DNA of 64,000 nucleotides from Vandiemenella viatica (GCA_031002005.1 CM061914.1:188188685-188252684); one strand, 5' to 3'; numbered from the stretch's first letter, positions 32,140 to 42,630 are shown. The notes: generated by a model from the letters alone, not told the origin. Translations and numbers: made by a program.

Positions 32140-35100
32140 CTGAAAAGAAACAACAACAACAAAAAACACAAGTATTAAATATATGTGTTTGTGCTGGCTC
32201 AGTATAGAGAAGCGAGATTTGTATATGGAAGCTATCGGCTACCTCTATCTCGTATACTATAATGGTTTTCTTTAATAATAGTAGTATAATAGTAAGATAT
32301 GTTTAATGTAGGCCTATTAATAAAAATTTATTTACATCCAACAGCAAAAACACAATTACTATAATATTTAAACCGTAATAGATCAATCAACCCTTCTTTA
32401 AAATCGAAATTTACATATTAAAGTATGAATTGTTTCTTCATTGTGGTTTTTGACTATATTTTCACGGTCCTAGCTTTAAAACATTTCATTGAAAGATTTG
32501 ACTTACGTTTGCCCATCACGTCTTGAAATTACTAGTTTTATTAAAAGGACTTCATTTCCTCTTTGGGTATTGGTTTTGTTTTGCCAATATGTCTCTTCGG
32601 TCAGTTAAATCTGATTCAAAACAGAAATTTTCATTTTAATGTAGTAATTGATTGTTTCTTCATTATGATCTTTGATAATATTATTATAGGTTTCTTTTAG
32701 TTTCTGATTCTGTCAAAGGACATGAACGTCTCTGGGCCAGTTACTATACTAGATAAATTGAGGTTGATTTACTGAAACATTTGAAAACATATTAAATCAT
32801 TCGGTTAACGATTGAACCTTCAATGTTTCAAGAACAAACAAACTACATAAAAGGTAAGAAAGCATTAACTTAATTACATTTTAATTAAACACAACAACCA
32901 ATTTATAATTTAAGATTTAAAATTCTGTATTGTTCAATATTTTTAGTAATGCGATCTGTACGTCTATTTTAACTCTTTTAAACTGAAAATTCCATTGAAT
33001 GTGCTTTGATCACAGAAAATCAATTCAAGCGATTCACTTAAGAAGCAAAGAGTAAACGTGACAATACCGTTTGCGAAGTAGGAAACTCCTTGGTGTTGGC
33101 GAAATGCGAACTATTCGTTTCTGGGCGATAAAAACTATCCTGTGTTACCAGACAATATACTAACTCCGCGCCAAATTTAATTTAAATCTATTAAGCAATT
33201 AACGTGTGATTGAGGCAAATAGGCCAAACATCCAAAGATCCAAACTTTCTCATTTACAACATTATTAAGATTACTGTAGAACTCAGTCAGTTGTTGATAC
33301 ATCAAGGATACATGTAGGGTGCAATGGGAAATAGCAGGCTGGTGAAGAGAATGCTGGGTGTCTATAAAGCATTCAACGGCGATGAGCGATAGATAGACAT
33401 TTAGCGATGAATCACAAGTAGTATGTGAGAAAGACGATCACGAACATGAACTACCAGTTAATTTTAGGCATTTTAGTTTAGTTTTATAATCAATCGAGAG
33501 ACTGGAATAAATTACAGCGATAAGAATTGGCCACTAAACAATTTTAAGTAATGTTTCACACAATGGGTAAAGTAGCCCTGTTGGAAAATTGTTTACAGGT
33601 AATAAGATCCCGCACAATCTATACTAATAAAACGCTAATTTTGGCCACTTGATGTGCCACACTGTGACTTCAAGCAGGCAGGATTCTCTGCTGGATTAAC
33701 GACAGCCAGAGATATTACTACATAGCAAGTTTACGAGGTTCATTTACTAACACTTCAATTTAGTTAACATTGTAAGGTTGCTAAAAACTCTGTTCTGTGT
33801 TATATTGTTCATGAATGTGCTCTTCTTGCTGTGGGTTATAACTTTACAGTCACTATTTTACAAAAGAAATCGTACTCGCGTGAAATAATGCCGAATCGAT
33901 GTTTCACATGAACAGTCGCTGACTTTTATTCATGCTTCTTCCGAAGTTTAACTAACATATCTTGTGATAGTAAATTTCTCTTTCTTTCTACACTAGAATT
34001 TTCATTGTCGCAGTACTTATCAGTTTTAGATTTATATAGCATCTTTTAAAATGTCTCCGTTGTTATGTCTTATCTGCACAAACTACAGCTACAAAGAGTC
34101 TGTTCTGTGGAGTCGGAGCTGTCAGCATTAATCTCTGGTTCAACGATATGATTTCCACTAAAAATTATTTCTGTATACAGAAGAATTTTTCACATTCAAT
34201 TATGTTTCCTTATCGGGTACTGTGTTCTATCCACAAGACTGGCGAAAACAGCATAGAATCTGTAATCCGGAGACCCGATAACCCAACTTCAACTGGCATA
34301 TACTTGCGTCAAGAAAGGCAGTTCTTTAAATCTGTAAACATGTTAAATACAAGATAAAGAGAGTCAGCTGGTAAATAAGTCTCCTCGTTTCAGGACGGTT
34401 ACTTTTTGAAAGGTAAATACTTTGCGGGTTTCAGAGATCAAAACAAGGGAACATTTAGCTTGAGTCGCCGCGGAGTAAGAAAGAGACATCCAACGCTGAA
34501 AGCAAACGGCTGGAAAGTAAACAAAAAATTCTGCCCTCAATATCGGGAGAACCAAGCAAACACGCACAGATGTAAATATAAGAAACAACATCCAGAGATA
34601 TTATCTCGAGCCGCGACCGAGAAGAGGGTGGAGATCGATGAGAAATGGAGGAAGGGAAGCGACGGAATCGTCGTCGTCGGCCATACTCGTTTCCAAGTTT
34701 ATGTTGCTCTCTTGCGTGTTTATTTGTGTGTGCGCTGGTGGAATATCTCTGCCGAAAAATAAGAATAACAAAACGAAAGTAAAGCCGCCACAACACTTTG
34801 CGGATTACATTCTAATTCTTCGCAATCTAAACATGTCTTTTTGGTTTACCAAGTTTAATAATTCAATCATAATTATTTTTGCGCGAGATACAAATGCACA
34901 TGTCCTTTCATACGTCACTTCTGCTGTGTACTTCTTTATATCCTAATTCTATACTAAATGGGCTCACATGCGAAAGATTCTAATAAGAAGTCATGTTCTC
35001 ATTTACTCAACCGTGTGTTGTGTTTATTATATACACTGATCAGCGAAAACATTATGACTATCTGCTTATTAGTGCGCTGGCCCTTCTTTGGGGAGAAATA

Positions 35101-38100
35101 CAGCAGCGATTTGACGTGGTATGGATTCGAAAAATTCTTGTTAGGTTTCCGCAGTTGTCTGGCACCAGATGTCTACGCACAGGTCACAAAATTCCCTTAA
35201 ATTACGGGCCGGTGGTTTGTGGGCGCGGCGGCTGGGAACGAGCATCTCGGAAGCGGCGAGGCTGGTCGGCTGTTCGCGTGCTACTGTAGTGAGCATCTAC
35301 GCAGAGTGGTTGAAGGACGTTGAAACCACGACTGGGTGACAAGGTGGTGGACGTCCACGCCTCATCACAGAACGTGGAGGTCGGAGGCTTGCCCGCTCTG
35401 TAAAGCGGGATAGGCGGCGATTTGTGGCAGATCTGACAGCAGAGTGTGATCCGAAACACTTCTGCCTGCACCAGCATTGTACTGTGCCACAGATCGCCGC
35501 CTATCCCGCTTCACAGAGCGTTCCAATACACAGTAATAAGCAGGTAGTTATTACGTTTTGGCTGATCGGTGTATATACCAATTTCTATACTGAATGGACC
35601 GCTTGCGGAAGTTGTCTGTTGTGCGAGGGATTCAAAATAAGCTGTCATGTTCTCAGTTAATCAGCCTTGAGTTGTGTTTATCACATATACGAGGCGCGTC
35701 CAGAAAGTAAGTTCCGTTTCAATTTATCTCCGCTGCAGCGCTGCGATTGCAGTTCCGCACATGTGCTGTAGACGATGTGTATCAAGGGGAAGAACGTGCG
35801 CCATTTGGAGATCGCTGTCAGTTACGTACGCTTTGTTGTGCTTGTTTGAAATGTCGGCGTTGATTGAAAATCCCGCCGCCTGTGAAATCAGGTCTGTGAT
35901 TCGGTTTCTGAATGCGAGGAATGTGAAACCAAGTGAAATTTATCGGCAAATTTGCGGTGTTTACGGACCAAATGCGATGAGTGATTCGATGGTGAGAAGA
36001 TGGGTCCGACAGTTCAATGGCGGGCGTAGTGATGTGCACGATGAAGAACGAAGTGGGCGTCCACCTTTGGTTACAGAAGAACTGGCAAGACTTTCATCTG
36101 TTCTTACATCTCAAGTCTTTCCTTGGCGATTATCACTTCACCAATGACGACGAGCTGAAAGAAACTGTTTCCAACTGGTTGAAGACACAGGCGGCAGATT
36201 TCTATGTAGAAGGTATACAAAACCTGGTGCCACGCTATGACAAATGCCTGCAAAATTTCGGCAGTTATGTGGAAAAGTAGTTTAAGAGTTTTAGAATTTT
36301 GTGCAATAAAAAATTCTTCTGTATCTGTGTACAATTTCATTTTATTACCAAACGGAACTTACTTTCTGGACGCGCCTCGTATTATATCTATCTTTGGTCC
36401 AATATCTCATACCTAGGACTTTCCCATAATATTAACACCAGATCCCTGAACTCAAACATACTAACCATCCACTCCCACAGCTCGGAAACCCTAGCCAATT
36501 CCTTCTTCTTTTCAGCGGCTAGATTGTGGAATGATCTTCCCCTGAAAATTATAACTACCAAAAAAATCGGCCCATTTAAAACTCTTTTGAGAAAGCATTA
36601 CTTACTGGAGCAATATCTAAAAGATCTCTCCTTCCATGCATAACTTAATTTTTAGATTTGAATAATATTGATTTATACAGTGTCCACCTCTTTATTCTGC
36701 CTTCCCTATTATTAGTTTGTTTCTTGTCTCTTCATCCTACTAGTATTAAGTTTGTACCGTTTACTTCTTTAACTTCCACTAGCATTAGTTTATACCATTA
36801 AATGATTAACTAGTTAAACACGAATACTATTAAGATTTTAGTTAGTATTTTACTCATAAATATTATTAAGTTTTTTTGTTAGTATTACTATTGAATTTGA
36901 TTTAGGCCAAATGTTACATAAGTGTTGTATACTGTTAGTTTGTGTAAAGTGTATATTATTTATTGTAAACACCTGGTTTGATGTAAGAGAGGGCTTGACA
37001 GAACTAATCTTGCCAAGCTAAATAAACCTTTAAATAAATAAATAAAAGTTGTTTTATGTTACGAGCTATTTTCTCTCTTCACACTTAACCAAAAACGATA
37101 AATTAATTATCATTTTAAAGATTAAGGTCTCCTCTTTGATAACATCATTAAGTAAGAAAAGGAATTTTTCGAAATTCAGCCCGTAAATGACAACATTATG
37201 AACAACCAGGGTCACAGGTATGAGTCCAGATTCAAGCTGCTGGCTTCGCTGGTCTCAGTAGGGAGCGATCTCTTTACCGCTAGATAGAAGCTTTTCGGAT
37301 ATATATTTTTTTTCTGTTATAGTAGAATTTTAGCAAATGGTTACTGATGATCATATTCTCAATTCAAAATGTATATACAAATATTTTTTGTAATGCTAAT
37401 ATTTTTTAATTTAAATTTGTTATGAAAATATATTGTAATGTCATTTACATCTAAATTGAAATGTGCATTAAATTCTGTTTTGTGTTGTAATTACAACAAG
37501 TTTGTGTCAGACATATGTTTAACGTGTGCAAAATTATTTTCAAAATAGTTTCGCAGAATGTTGTGTTTTGCTGCGTACCTAAATCAGTTGAAAAACAATC
37601 AATGGGTACAAATGATCCGGTTCTCCTTTCATCGTACAGTAATACAAACCACCAACACGCAATACATCCTATATCATCCACAAAATGTTCCCAGAGGCCA
37701 CCCTAGTCACAATGTACACAGTCAAAGAATTTATCTTATTGAAAACTATGAACTTCTGGAGGAACTTGCAACAGGTCAAATATTGAACGGAAGGGCTTAC
37801 ATCTCTGGCTAACAGAAGAGTTCTGGACAAAGTGAGGATCTTAGCAAGTCACTGGGTTCCTTGCAACTAACTATCTACAAGTTCATGCAGACGACGTATG
37901 CGAAAACGTTGCAACGCCCAATTTCTAATTTTGTAAACATGTTTCCAGATCCAGGAAAGTTTTGTCGCAGGGGTTGCCATGTTGGTAGCTTGTTCATCTC
38001 TGCTGTACTAGCTTTAACAATATTGATAAGAATATCTTTGCCGAAGTGGCGAGGGCGTAATTTAGTTGTTTTTATTGCTGCGTGGTTTGAAAAAGTCGGA

Positions 38101-41100
38101 TTGGCGTTATAACGCGTGTGCAGTCCAGAATTATGATGTTTATTTCGGTGATATTATATGCTCTAGAGGCAGAGAGTGTTATTGTACTCACGACTAAAGC
38201 CACGACCAACGTGTACTGAATTTATTGCTTAATCCTGAAGGTGGAAAATACACCCAAGTTATGTTCCGTGTAATTCTTTTCTGTCTCTCTTTTGAAGTGT
38301 GGAGCGGCTGTTATTGTTTGCGATAACAGTTTGTTTCATTTAACTTAAGGCCGATAGCGCGTTTGATGACCATCTTGATTTCTGATGCCACCTTTAGCAT
38401 TTTATATGACCTCTTTTCCATATGTTTCACAAAGGCTAATTTTAGTTAGATTAGTAGTCTTTTAAACATCTTAGGGAGCGTGCATAAACCACGTAGCTCC
38501 ATTTGGACCTCCTGTGAACCCCCCCTCCCCTCCCACGTAGCTTTACGTGGTTTTTGCCTCTACCCCCCCCTCCCCCACGTAGTACGTAGCTTTTTTCCCC
38601 TTTTGATTCCAGACGACATTTTGTACTGTTTCTCTTGTCAGACTACTGTAAATTATATACTGAGATAATTAACTGAAGGAAATAAATATTCACATGCTGT
38701 TCTGAGTTCTGTTCCTCATTTTAAATATGAAAAATGTCATGAAAAGAAGGCTACGTGGCCTGGCTCGGAATCCCCCCTCCCCCACGTAGCCCAGCGTAGC
38801 CCCCCCCCCTGGACCGAGCCACGTAGTTTGTGCACGCTCCCTTACTGCGAGAGAAACAAGGCCTGAGTGACCGATATAATATTACAGAGACTCACACACG
38901 CTACCCGTTTCTGTTTCTATCCACCGTTCAGTTATTTTTTTCCACGTTCCTTGATAAAATATGCTATTTTTTCAAAAAAAAAATATCCTATGTCCTTCCT
39001 AGTGATAGACCCTGTATAGTATTTGCTCTTCAAATTTCATCAAGATCGGTTTAGCCGTTTAGATGCGAATAACGTTCATTCAAAAATACGGTCTTATTAC
39101 ATACGTAAATAGATTAAAACGAAGAAATGCGCCGAGAAAGTTCCGAAAAATAAATGACGTGATAAGATGATATTAATATAGAATCGGACGATGAGTGCTT
39201 ACCAGGACGAGCTTGTCCTCGCTGTAGCTCTTCCTGATGACGACGTCGACGCCGTCCTCGAACTGTTGGGTCTGCACGTGCGTGTTCTCGTCATCGGGAT
39301 CGGCGGAGACCACGGAGTGTATGTGGCGGCCGTCGAAGGAGATCTGCTCGAATGCCTCGTCCAGCCGGTACACCAGCTGGTCGCTGTAGTCCCCCGTGCG
39401 AGTCACCTGCGTGAACTCGTCGGCCTCCACCGTCAGCGTCACCGTCGACTGCAGCGTCTTGGCCGCCTCCTTCCACGCCGGGTCCCTTATGCCTGCAACA
39501 CGGTCGCCAACCACTGCACACACGATGGCCTGTCCCTTCCTTCCTACATAACAACGGAGCAAGAGTAGAGAGCTGTGACGTCACCGTCGAGGGCAGCGTC
39601 TTGGCTGCCTCCTTCCACGCCGGGTCCCTTATGCCTGCAATACGGTCGCCAACCACTGCACACACGATGGCCTGTCCCTTCCTTCCTACGTAACAACGGA
39701 GCAAGAGTCGAGAGCTGTGACGTCACCGTCGAGGGCAGCGTCTTGGCTGCCTCCTTCCACGCCGGGTCCCTTATGCCTGCAACACGGTCGCCAACCACTG
39801 CACACACGATGGCCTGTCCCTTCCTTCCTACATAACAACGGAGCAAGAGTAGAGAGCTGTGACGTCACCGTCGAGGGCAGCGTCTTGGCTGCCTCCTTCC
39901 ACGCCGGGTCCCTTATGCCTGCAACACGGTCGCCAACCACTGCACACACGATGGCCTGTCCCTTCCTTCCTACATAACAACGGAGCAAGAGTAGAGAGCT
40001 GTGACGTCACCGTCGAGGGCAGCGTCTTGGCTGCCTCCTTCCACGCCGGGTCCCTTATGCCTGCAACACGGTCGCCAACCACTGCACACACGATGGCCTG
40101 TCCCTTCCTTCCTACATAACAACGGAGCAAGAGTCGAGAGCTGTGACGTCACCGTCGAGGGCAGCGTCTTGGCCGCCTCCTTCCACGCCGGGTCCCTTAT
40201 GCCTGCAACACGGTCGCCAACCACTGCACACACGATGGCCTGTCCCTTCCTTCCTACATAACAACGGAGCAAGAGTCGAGAGCTGTGACGTCACCGTCGA
40301 GGGCAGCGTCTTGGCTGCCTCCTTCCACGCCGGGTCCCTTATGCCTGCAACACGGTCGCCAACCACTGCACACACGATGGCCTGTCCCTTCCTTCCTACA
40401 TAACAACGGAGCAAGAGACGAGAACTGTGACGTCACCGTCGAGGGCAGCGTCTTGGCCGCCTCCTTCCACGCCGGGTCCCTTATGCCTGCAACACGGTCG
40501 CCACCCACTGCACACACGATGGCCTGTCCCTTCCTTCCTACATAACAACGGAGCAAGAGTCGAGAGCTGTGACGTCACCGTCGAGGGCAGCGTCTTGGCC
40601 GCCTCCTTCCACGCCGGGTCCCTTATGCCTGCAACACGGTCGCCACCCACTGCACACACGATGGCCTGTCCCTTCCTTCCTACATAACAACGGAGCAAGA
40701 GACGAGAACTGTGACGTCACCGTCGGGGGCAGCGTCTTGGCCGCCTCCTTACACGCCGGGTCCCTTATGCCTGCAACACGGTCGCCACCCACTGCACACA
40801 CGATGGCCTGTCCCTTCCTTCCTACATAACAACGGAGCAAGAGTAGAGAGCTGTGACGTCACCGTCGAGGGCAGCGTCTTGGCCGCCTCCTTCCACGCCG
40901 GGTCCCTTATGCCTGCAACACGGTCGCCACCCACTGCACACACGATGGCCTGTCCCTTCCTTCCTACATAACAACGGAGCAAGAGTAGAGAGCTGTGACG
41001 TCACCGTCGAGGGCAGCGTCTTGGCCGCCTCCTTCCACGCCGGGTCCCTTATGCCTGCAACACGGTCGCCACCCACTGCACACACGATGGCCTGTCCCTT

Positions 41101-42086
41101 CCTTCCTACATAACAACGGAGCAAGAGTCGAGAGCTGTGACGTCACCGTCGGGGGCAGCGTCTTGGCCGCCTCCTTCCACGCCGGGTCCCTTATGCCTGC
41201 AACACGGTCGCCACCCACTGCACACACGATGGCCTGTCCCTTCCTTCCTACATAACAACGGAGCAAGAGTCAAGAGCTGTGACGTCACAGGAGTGATGAT
41301 GAGGAGGTGGTGGTCGGTGTAACGAAGATTAATAATAATTAGTAGCACATCATAAACGTTTATGATTTGCTACTAAAAAATAAAATAAAATAAAGATGCA
41401 CACCAAAGAAGGCGGGTGGAAAATTCCAATCTTCAAATATTTCCTCTAGGAGTCACCTCAAAGTAAACAGTATATGACTATGGTGAGATCGGTCATCATT
41501 TGTGGATCAGCCTTCTGGAGAGAACGGAAATGATGATGCTGAGGTGGCTGCTGTCTATTTCTCTGAGGTACAGAGACTTCCAAACGAAGAGATAAGAAAA
41601 ACAGCAGAAGTGGCTAGTATTAGTGATCATAGAGGTAAGATTATGGTGGTACGGTCATGTCATGATAAGAGATGAGAAAGAGCCAATCAATAAAGCGTGG
41701 GGGATGCCTGAGTGAGGAAATAGATCCAGACGGAGACCAAGGATAAGGTGGAAGGATCCAGTTAAGAAGGACGTCATGAACTTGGGAGTGATAGAAGAGG
41801 ACGCTGTAGACCGGGAAATGTTGAGGAAACTCGTCAAGGCAGCCTACACCTAATGTTGGGAAAAGGTGGTGTAGAAGTAGAAGAAGAGTCGCGATTCTTT
41901 GATCTTCGAAAGAACTTTGAGATACTGCAGCGTGTGCCTGTGAGAGCATCTGCTACTAGCTTCACAATACTAGTGTAGTAGTATCTTGGAGGGTGATGAC
42001 TTACCGTACTCCTCGAGGAACTCGTCCATGTTCTCCTGGCTGTCGACGTCCAGGGCGTAAGTCTTGCCACTGAACTCCCTCACCAT
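32083..42086 (-). CDS. Fatty-acid-binding protein gene A (three coding exons)
   Basis: Joined coding sequence: 42086-42005, 39492-39203, 32139-32083; 142 residues, against about 132 for the family. FABPs are cytosolic ten-stranded beta-barrels that carry long-chain fatty acids. Evidence: the N-terminus (MVREFSGKTYALDVDSQENM, then DEFLEEYG) has the F-GK-Y-L...ENMDEF block. The middle has FTQVTRTGDYSDQLVYRLDE, FEQISFDGRHIHSVVSADPD and VVIRKSYSEDKLVL. The end (GGVTAKRIYRAV) has the R-x-Y pair that binds the fatty-acid carboxylate. The start ATG has A at -3 and G at +4. Intron 1 is phase 1 after residue 27 and the last intron is phase 0. These match the first and third introns of vertebrate FABP genes; the middle intron is absent, as known in insects. 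Intron 1 holds a 142-bp array and an RTE relic; intron 2 (7 kb) holds several transposons. A paralogue lies upstream at 63.6 kb. Confidence 0.88.
32145..33305. other. Intron 2 of FABP gene A, unassigned part
   Basis: AT-rich intronic DNA beginning with a CAACAACAACAA stretch near the acceptor. No element is recognisable. Confidence 0.45.
33310..33565 (+). mobile_element. LINE family A, very old relic in intron 2
   Basis: Readable in order as VKRMLGVYKAFNGDER, then KDDHEHELPVNFRHF, with frame breaks and stops. It aligns to the RVMGVYRAYTGDEA...KDDHDHKLALDFRH region of intact copies. The 3' terminus is lost. Confidence 0.6.
33570..34930. other. Intron 2 of FABP gene A, unassigned part
   Basis: ATCTATACTAATAAAACGC at 33617 resembles widely dispersed arthropod repeat ends, possibly Helitron-like. 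Otherwise nothing can be assigned. Open frames around 34400-34800 have no recognisable domain. Confidence 0.35.
34945..35030 (+). repeat. Left copy of a duplicated transposon flank
   Basis: ATTCTATACTAAATGG...TCATGTTCTCATTTACTCAACCGTGTGTTGTGTTTATTATATA is repeated in diverged form at 35579-35689, where it runs up to the TA that precedes the mariner element. The two copies bracket the Tc1 element. Confidence 0.7.
35031..35574 (+). mobile_element. Tc1-like element, internally rearranged
   Basis: Terminal inverted repeats of about 34 bp start ATACACTGATCAGCGAAAAC and, from the other end, ATACACCGATCAGCCAAAAC, with TA at both borders. Inside, a plus-strand frame reads ISEAARLVGCSRATV, IYAEWLKDVETTTG, and RRDRRRF-ADLTAE in broken frames. 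This is the paired helix-turn-helix DNA-binding region of a Tc1 transposase. The catalytic half is missing. Near 35485 the sequence doubles back into a 36-bp inverted copy of its own segment. Confidence 0.8.
35394..35520. repeat. 36-bp internal hairpin in the Tc1 element
   Basis: 35394-35429 and 35485-35520 are reverse complements with two mismatches (CGCTCTGTAAAGCGGGATAG at the start of the left arm) around a 55-base loop. This is an inverted segmental duplication inside the former transposase gene. Confidence 0.9.
35579..35689 (+). repeat. Right copy of the duplicated transposon flank
   Basis: TTCTATACTGAATGGACCGC...GCTGTCATGTTCTCAGTTAATC...GAGTTGTGTTTATCACATA, diverged from 34945-35030. 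It ends at the TA used by the mariner element. Confidence 0.7.
35690..36379 (+). mobile_element. mariner element with deleted catalytic core
   Basis: Perfect terminal inverted repeats of about 30 bp (CGAGGCGCGTCCAGAAAGTA and its reverse complement) are flanked by TA. The 690-bp body is about half the usual 1.3 kb. An N-terminal part from the ATG at 35851 encodes MSALIENPAACEIRSVIRFL, then SEIYRQICGVYGPNAMSDSM and VRRWVRQFNGGRSDVHDEER, the helix-turn-helix half. Near 36090 it jumps to the C-terminal end (HLKSFLGDYHFTNDDELKE, LVPRYDKCLQNFGSYVEK, stop at 36280). The intervening DDD catalytic domain is gone and the two halves are in different frames. It could only move if supplied with transposase in trans. 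Confidence 0.9.
36382..37048 (+). mobile_element. LINE family C 3' end (uninterrupted)
   Basis: Encodes the C-terminal block NTRSLNSNILTIHSHSSETL, FFFSAARLWNDLPLKIITTK and IGPFKTLLRKHYLLEQYLKD, with a stop at 36643. Then comes a 400-bp untranslated region ending GCCAAGCTAAATAAACC and an (AAAT)n tail. The 'RLWN-LP' and 'FK-LLR-HYL' motifs are typical of CR1/Jockey-type C-termini. It lies within intron 2 of FABP gene A and is the reference empty site for the 9.9-kb nested insertion. Confidence 0.85.
37050..38470. other. Intron 2 of FABP gene A, unassigned part
   Basis: Open frames at 37515-37812 and 37861-38112 lack recognisable domains or splice context. The rest is AT-rich. Confidence 0.35.
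38474..38841. mobile_element. MITE family 1, copy 2 (368 bp)
   Basis: Terminal inverted repeats GGGAGCGTGCATAAACCACG / GGGAGCGTGCACAAACTACG with exact TTA duplications at 38471-38473 and 38842-38844. ACGTAG words are repeated in subterminal positions amid C-rich runs. A 3-bp TTA duplication fits PIF/Harbinger, but the termini differ from those of the 10.8-kb MITE. Confidence 0.88.
38990..39120 (-). repeat. Dispersed arthropod repeat, Helitron-like end (minus)
   Basis: TTTCATCAAGATCGGTTTAG then CCGTTTAGATGCGAATAACG. The reverse complement of these words occurs near 46960-47050. The 'aaacggctgaaccgatcttgatgaaa' type of sequence is a widespread repeat in arthropods; assigning it to Helitrons is tentative. 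Confidence 0.5.
39203..39492 (-). CDS. FABP gene A, exon 2
   Basis: Acceptor GTGTTGCAG ends at 39493; donor CTG|GTAAGC at 39203/39202. The exon supplies GIRDPAWKEAAKTLQSTVTL to EDKLVL, about two thirds of the barrel. Its 290 nt is close to the sum of vertebrate FABP exons 2 and 3, consistent with loss of the middle intron. Its first 60 or so bases and its acceptor are the seed of the 142-bp array in the adjacent intron. Confidence 0.88.
39434..41287 (-). repeat. 142-bp tandem array carrying the exon-2 splice acceptor, 13 copies
   Basis: GCCTGCAA starts at 39491, 39633, 39775 and every 142 bp to 41195 with no indel: 13 copies, one being the real exon edge. On the minus strand each unit holds GACCGTGTTGCAG|GC, the acceptor of exon 2, then the codons IRDPAWKEAAKTLPSTVT, then intron sequence. 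Units differ by a few substitutions (GCCAACCACT in proximal units, GCCACCCACT in distal ones; ACGAGAACTG at 40417 and 40701, two units apart). The outer edges share GTCAC with the exon (39434) and the intron (41283), consistent with duplication across microhomology. Confidence 0.95.
41460..41870 (+). mobile_element. RTE-like LINE C-terminal relic in intron 1
   Basis: Reads in broken frames as RWYGHVM-RDEKEPINKAW, then RGRPRIRWKDPVKKDVMNLG and EEDAVDREMLRKLVKAA. These are the GH motif, GRP-RW motif and EDA-DR tail of RTE-type proteins. It is distinct from families D and E. Confidence 0.7.
42005..42086 (-). CDS. FABP gene A, exon 1 (coding part)
   Basis: ATG at 42086 in good context (CAGCATGG). 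The exon encodes MVREFSGKTYALDVDSQENM and DEFLEEY plus one base, then donor G|GTAAGT at 42005/42004. Upstream on the minus strand ACCATCAGAGC (about 42113) resembles an arthropod initiator, and AATAATAAG lies about 20 bp before it. Both are weak promoter candidates. Confidence 0.87.
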
Positions 42087-42391
42087 GCTGCTGTGTAGTC
42101 TTGACTCGCTCTGATGGTCGCGACGTCGCTTATTATTCTTGTCAAACAGGACGCCCGATTAGATAACTCGAAAACATTCAGCCTGATATCTGACATCGCG
42201 TTCCAACAGAGCCTTCCTGATCTTATCAGCCGACGCTTTCATCACTGGTCGCTTGTAGGTTTCGGCTGTCCTAATTTTTTCGGCGAGGAAATATCAACCG
42301 ATCACCTTCTTTGACAGTAGTGTTGCCACGCTGACATATTGTCCCTTCCCTGCTGAATTTCATTTCTTCTATCACTCCTTCAGATCGAAAG

Positions 42392-42630
42392 ATTTATTGA
42401 ACGTGGTGGATGAACGGTAACTCTCTCGCCTCGCATTCGGGAGGACACTGGTTGGAATACCCGTCCAGGCACCCAGATCTGGGTTTTTCATGGTTTTGCC
42501 AAAATCACTCCAGGAAAATACCTGGATGCTTCCTTCAAAAGGCTATGGCCGAATTCCTTCCCGTTCCTTGTCCCCAGTCCTTACCCTCCTCTAATGACTT
42601 CCACATCGACGAGACGTAATGCCATAAGAA
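42392..42630 (+). mobile_element. SINE 1 (tRNA-derived)
   Basis: tRNA-like head with CTCGCATTCGGGAGGACACT and a box B decayed to GGTTGGAATAC. The body has AAATCACTCCAGG, GGCTATGGCCGAATTCCTTC and CACATCGACGAGACGTAA, with an A-rich tail. It matches 47215-47462 and, inverted, 55455-55707. Confidence 0.85.

Noticed and set aside
37515..38112. Open frames in FABP intron 2
   Set aside because: No domain, no splice sites and no start context; length is compatible with chance in AT-rich DNA.
39544..41348. Serial ~100-residue open frames on both strands in the 142-bp array
   Set aside because: They are repeat echoes of the exon-2 edge read through intron sequence; only the copy at 39203-39492 is a complete exon.
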